Positions 5,623 through 8,072 of a stretch of 8,072 nt of DNA are shown piece by piece; position 1 is the first letter of the stretch, and every line of letters begins with the position of its first letter. Position numbers and translations under genes: made by a program. This DNA is from Candidatus Gottesmanbacteria bacterium (lineage in GTDB: Bacteria; Patescibacteriota; Microgenomatia; 2-02-FULL-39-11): the NCBI GenBank assembly GCA_016204905.1, contig JACQJU010000098.1, positions 1 through 8,072 on the forward strand, given 5' to 3'. Below the pieces are notes generated by a model. That model was given only the letters and a program-made list of their open reading frames with translations, did not search any database and had not been told where the DNA came from.

Positions 5623-6522
5623 ATGAATAGGCAGAAAAAAAATTTGGGTCAGGTGATATTAATAATTCTCCTGGTTACCACAGTAGGCCTGACCATCGGT
5701 TTGTCTCTGGTTTCAAGGACGGTCCAGGACCTCCGGATATCTACCCAAATAACTGAATCATCCAAGGCTTTTCAAGCTGCGGAATCAGGGATAGAAGCGG
5801 CGTTAAAAGGAACAGCAGTAGGAGGAAGCGGGGATGTAAGTTTGGGCAATGCTAGTGCGAATTACTCGGTGACTACATATGGAGGATCTGATGCCCCAAT
5901 AAATATAGGAAACACAGCCGCCGGGGAGAGTAAATCATTTTGGTTAATAGGTCATAGAGATGATGGAACGATAGACTACAGCAATCCTCCTCTTTCATTT
6001 GTTGGCCTTTCACTTTATTCAGGAGCAGGCGTGGATATATGTTGGGGACCGAAAATTGGTGAAATAGCCCCTCTACCGCCGCCTGCCATAGAAGTAACTC
6101 TTTATTATTGGGAACTAGGTGCGGGGTATAAAATCAGTAAACTGGCTTTTGATCCTGATTTTTTTAGAAGAACTAATATTACTCATTTTAGCGATCTTCC
6201 ACCTCCCGGTAACAACTGTGGAGCAGAAGACAGATTATATAGTGTATCTCTAACTTTTGCCGGAGCTGGATCTCATAACTTTGACAATCCTCCCTTTCCC
6301 CCTCCCATTCGCATTTTACTCCGAATAACACCACTTTATAATTCAACCGATTTAGTAGTAGCCCCCCAGGGAGTAGCGACATTTCCGTCACAAGGAAAAA
6401 GTATAACTTCAACCGGCACGACAACCGCGGGCGTGGTCAGAAAACTAAACGTTTTACAAGGATATGCATCGCTGCCATCTATATTTGATTACACTCTCTT
6501 TTGTACCAATTGTACCAACTGA
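5623..6522 (+). CDS. PilX/GspK-like large minor pilin
   Basis: This 299-aa protein has a short basic N terminus (MNRQKKNLG), then GQVILIILLVTTVGLTIGLSL, a single hydrophobic helix at about 10-30. The next segment, SRTVQDLRIS (31-40) and ESSKAFQAAESGIEAAL (45-61), is the hallmark 'r....A..aAeaGie.Al' region of PilX_N and GspK proteins. If cut at Gly9|Gln10, mature position 5 is Ile, not Glu; lack of Glu5 is characteristic of GspK, the tip pseudopilin, which is also the largest of its set. The rest is a beta-rich head with proline clusters (PLPPPA, LPPPGN, PFPPPI) and a near-terminal LPSIFDYTLF. The last residues are a CTNCTN duplication that leaves a CxxC at 294-297. There is no Shine-Dalgarno next to the ATG; a promoter abuts it instead. 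PilD processing is likely but unproven. Confidence 0.82.
   Translation: MNRQKKNLGQVILIILLVTTVGLTIGLSLVSRTVQDLRISTQITESSKAFQAAESGIEAALKGTAVGGSGDVSLGNASANYSVTTYGGSDAPINIGNTAAGESKSFWLIGHRDDGTIDYSNPPLSFVGLSLYSGAGVDICWGPKIGEIAPLPPPAIEVTLYYWELGAGYKISKLAFDPDFFRRTNITHFSDLPPPGNNCGAEDRLYSVSLTFAGAGSHNFDNPPFPPPIRILLRITPLYNSTDLVVAPQGVATFPSQGKSITSTGTTTAGVVRKLNVLQGYASLPSIFDYTLFCTNCTN
6502..6519 (+). repeat. 9-nt tandem duplication at the end of the PilX/GspK-like gene
   Basis: TGTACCAAT (6502-6510) is followed directly by TGTACCAAC (6511-6519) and then the TGA stop. The two copies differ at one base and encode Cys-Thr-Asn twice. Confidence 0.8.
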
Positions 6523-6540
6523 AAGTATCACGGATTCCAC

Positions 6541-6570
6541 TTGACGTTTATAGAACAATCCATGTATCCT
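6541..6570 (+). promoter_or_regulatory. Sigma-70-like promoter of pilM
   Basis: TTGACG (6541-6546) and TATCCT (6565-6570) are separated by 18 bp. The predicted start, about 6577-6578, is only 3-4 nt before the pilM ATG at 6581. No Shine-Dalgarno precedes pilM. The -35-to-ATG distance (40 nt) is almost the same as in the promoter before the PilX/GspK-like gene (38 nt). Confidence 0.55.
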
Positions 6571-6580
6571 AGTATTATAT

Positions 6581-7609
6581 ATGGCTGCCCAAGCAGTATT
6601 AGGTCTGGATATAGGTTTTCATTCGATAAAAGCGGTCGAACTAGCTCGGGTGAATAAAACTATCCAGTTAGTATCTCTAGGATCAATACCTACTCCACCT
6701 CGCGGATTGTTATCCGAAACAACTGTAGATGAAAAAGCAATGGTAGATACAATACTTAAGTTACTTCATGATATGAAGGCAACCTCTAAAATAGTAAATA
6801 CATCTCTACCGGAGTCCCAAGTATACACGCGGGTGATTGAAGTGCCGAAATTATCTGAAAAGGAACTGGCTTCATCGATACAGTGGGAGGCCGAACAATA
6901 TATACCCCTGCCTATTAGTCAGGTAAATTTGGATTATGCAGTCTTAGGTGGAGAGGATAACAATAGTATGCACGTTTTGTTGGTGGCCGCACCACGAAAA
7001 ATAATAGACAAATATAGCAGGATACTAGCGGAGGCTGGTGTATCTCTGGCTTCGGTCGAAACGGATGCTATAGCAATACTGCGGGTGATACCAAAAGAAG
7101 TTCCTGAAAGTGCAAATTTACTGCTGATCAATATAGGAGCCAATGCAAGTGATATCTGTATAGTAAGAAAAAGAATACTAACTTTTGTCCGGACTGTACC
7201 AATAGGAGGTGATAGTTTTACAAGGGCAATCTCTGAAGAATTGGGTTTCAATCCAGCTCAATCTGAAGAATATAAACGTACTTATGGTTTGGACAAAGAA
7301 AAACTGGAGGGAAAAGTTTTTGCTTCGATACAACCAGTATTTCATACAATCATAGAGGAGATAAAGAAAATACAGGCATTTTTTAGAGATCATTATGCCA
7401 ATGAGGAATTATCCTCGGCTATAGTCTATGGAGGTTCTGCCAGGCTACCGGGATTGATATCGTATATTGCAGGAGAAACTGGCGTAGATTTACAGGTTTC
7501 TAATCCTTTTGAAGATATAGAAGTGCACCCCTCCATAAAACAACAAATTGAGGCTAATTCTCCTTCATTTGCGGTATCCGTAGGACTAGCTTTGAAAGAT
7601 TTGATATAA
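6581..7609 (+). CDS. pilM: Type IV pilus assembly protein PilM (actin-like ATPase)
   Basis: This cytoplasmic actin/FtsA-fold protein binds the N terminus of PilN and links the inner-membrane alignment complex to the pilus motor. At 342 aa it is near the usual family length. Visible in order are GLDIGFHSIKAVEL (8-21, phosphate-1 loop), the PilM-specific stretch LPESQVYTRVIEVPKLSEKEL (76-96) and WEAEQYIPLPISQVNLDYAVL (102-122), the phosphate-2 motif LINIGANASDICI (182-194) with VPIGGDSFT (206-214), and the adenosine motif IVYGGSARLPGL (281-292). All nucleotide-binding elements are intact. Upstream is a promoter that abuts the ATG; downstream pilN begins 5 bp after the stop, the conserved pilM-pilN pairing. 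It is probably co-transcribed with pilN and with genes beyond the window. Confidence 0.96.
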   Translation: MAAQAVLGLDIGFHSIKAVELARVNKTIQLVSLGSIPTPPRGLLSETTVDEKAMVDTILKLLHDMKATSKIVNTSLPESQVYTRVIEVPKLSEKELASSIQWEAEQYIPLPISQVNLDYAVLGGEDNNSMHVLLVAAPRKIIDKYSRILAEAGVSLASVETDAIAILRVIPKEVPESANLLLINIGANASDICIVRKRILTFVRTVPIGGDSFTRAISEELGFNPAQSEEYKRTYGLDKEKLEGKVFASIQPVFHTIIEEIKKIQAFFRDHYANEELSSAIVYGGSARLPGLISYIAGETGVDLQVSNPFEDIEVHPSIKQQIEANSPSFAVSVGLALKDLI

Positions 7610-7614
7610 AAGCC

Positions 7615-8072
7615 GTGAAATCATTAAAAACTATAAATTTACTTCCCCGTAAAAAGAAAGAGGTGGAAAATGTCCAAAAAGTAGGTAAATACTTATCTTT
7701 AGTGGGAGTAGTTGTGCTTATCATATTTTTGGTAGTCTATAGCCTGAATTTTGTATTTCTTTCTTATTTAACTTTACGTAATAAATCTATAGAAGAAAAA
7801 ATCAGCATTTTGAGCGCCTCTTTAAATCAAAAAAAAGATACTGAGGCAATATGGATAGCAGGTGTTTCTAAGCTCGTGTCAATAGAAGAGATAATACAGA
7901 AAGGACAGCCTTTTAGAGCATTTTTGGAAGATTTATTTAACAATTTTACGTCGGGAATAAAAATAATATCTGTGGCGATACAACCCAATGGAGAAGTGAA
8001 GATGGATCTAACTGCTCCAACATCTGAGGTTCTAAATGATGTTGTTGTAAAGCTTTTGGAAAAGGAAAAGGA
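7615..8072 (+). CDS. pilN: Type IV pilus assembly protein PilN (5' part, runs off window)
   Basis: This frame opens with GTG at 7615, 5 bp after the pilM stop, and stays open to the last base (152 complete codons). The N terminus carries INLLP at residues 7-11, the conserved cytoplasmic PilN motif that docks into PilM. It is followed by a basic stretch (RKKK) and one transmembrane helix at about 27-49. A charged, probably coiled-coil periplasmic region follows (about 55-95), then the start of a small alpha/beta domain: PFRAFLEDLFNNFTSGIKIISVAI, with NGEVKMDLTA after it. This is the standard PilN layout (short cytoplasmic tail, single helix, coiled coil, ferredoxin-like domain). No Shine-Dalgarno is seen, so translation is probably coupled to pilM. 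The usual family length is a little under 200 aa, so the missing part should be short unless it is fused to PilO. Confidence 0.9.
   Translation, partial: MKSLKTINLLPRKKKEVENVQKVGKYLSLVGVVVLIIFLVVYSLNFVFLSYLTLRNKSIEEKISILSASLNQKKDTEAIWIAGVSKLVSIEEIIQKGQPFRAFLEDLFNNFTSGIKIISVAIQPNGEVKMDLTAPTSEVLNDVVVKLLEKEK

Noticed and set aside
1..8072. CRISPR array, tRNA, rRNA or transposase
   Set aside because: No regularly spaced direct repeats, no tRNA cloverleaf, no rRNA signature and no recombinase or transposase motif were seen on either strand.
131..8072. Assignment of the locus to a classical type II secretion system only
   Set aside because: PilM and PilN (separate INLLP-type PilN) point to T4P architecture, although the pseudopilin-like order and GspG/GspK traits are also present; no gspD, E or F is in view to decide.

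Overview
The window is a type IV pilus (T4P) / type II-like pseudopilin locus with every gene on the + strand. In order it holds a prepilin peptidase (pilD), nine genes for prepilins with a cleavable N-terminal helix, one large PilX/GspK-like pilin, pilM, and the first part of pilN, which runs off the right edge. Several traits suggest a member of the Candidate Phyla Radiation (Patescibacteria): AT-rich DNA, very tight packing, many small pilins sharing an 'ARDAKRKADL..I..ALE.Y......YP' stalk, and GC-rich dispersed repeats of a kind I recall from such genomes. This assignment is inference; no marker gene is present. UGA acts as a normal stop (1381-1383, 6520-6522), so a UGA-glycine code is not indicated.

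Layout. Bases 1-130 are T/A-rich leader ending in a good Shine-Dalgarno for pilD (131-901). Pilin 1 starts inside the end of pilD, and pilin 2 overlaps pilin 1 by ATGA. A GC-rich hairpin overlaps the stop codon of pilin 2. It is followed by a second inverted repeat and the strongest Shine-Dalgarno of the window, which starts pilins 3 to 9 (1936-5522). These are packed with spacings of only a few bases, mostly without ribosome binding sites, so translational coupling is likely. A 100-bp gap (5523-5622) carries a degenerate dispersed repeat whose end supplies the -35 box of a near-consensus sigma-70 promoter directly against the start codon of the PilX/GspK-like gene. A second promoter of the same geometry lies directly before pilM (6581-7609). 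pilN follows pilM by 5 bp.

How the genes fit together. PilD would cleave the short positively charged leaders at Gly|Phe (or Gly|Gln in pilin 8) and N-methylate the new N terminus. The first six pilins resemble major pilins / GspG. The last four resemble, in order, GspH/FimT, GspI/PilV, GspJ/PilW and GspK/PilX, which is the minor-pilin order of classical T2SS and T4P operons and would form the priming tip complex. PilM and PilN form the cytoplasmic/inner-membrane alignment platform. No assembly ATPase (PilB/PilT), platform protein PilC or PilO is in view; they may lie outside.

Most interesting points: a dispersed repeat appears to have supplied the leader and cleavage site of pilin 8; two promoters appear to give leaderless or nearly leaderless mRNAs; and an 8-nt tandem repeat lies on the start codon of the GspJ-like pilin. 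No wholly unknown system was found.
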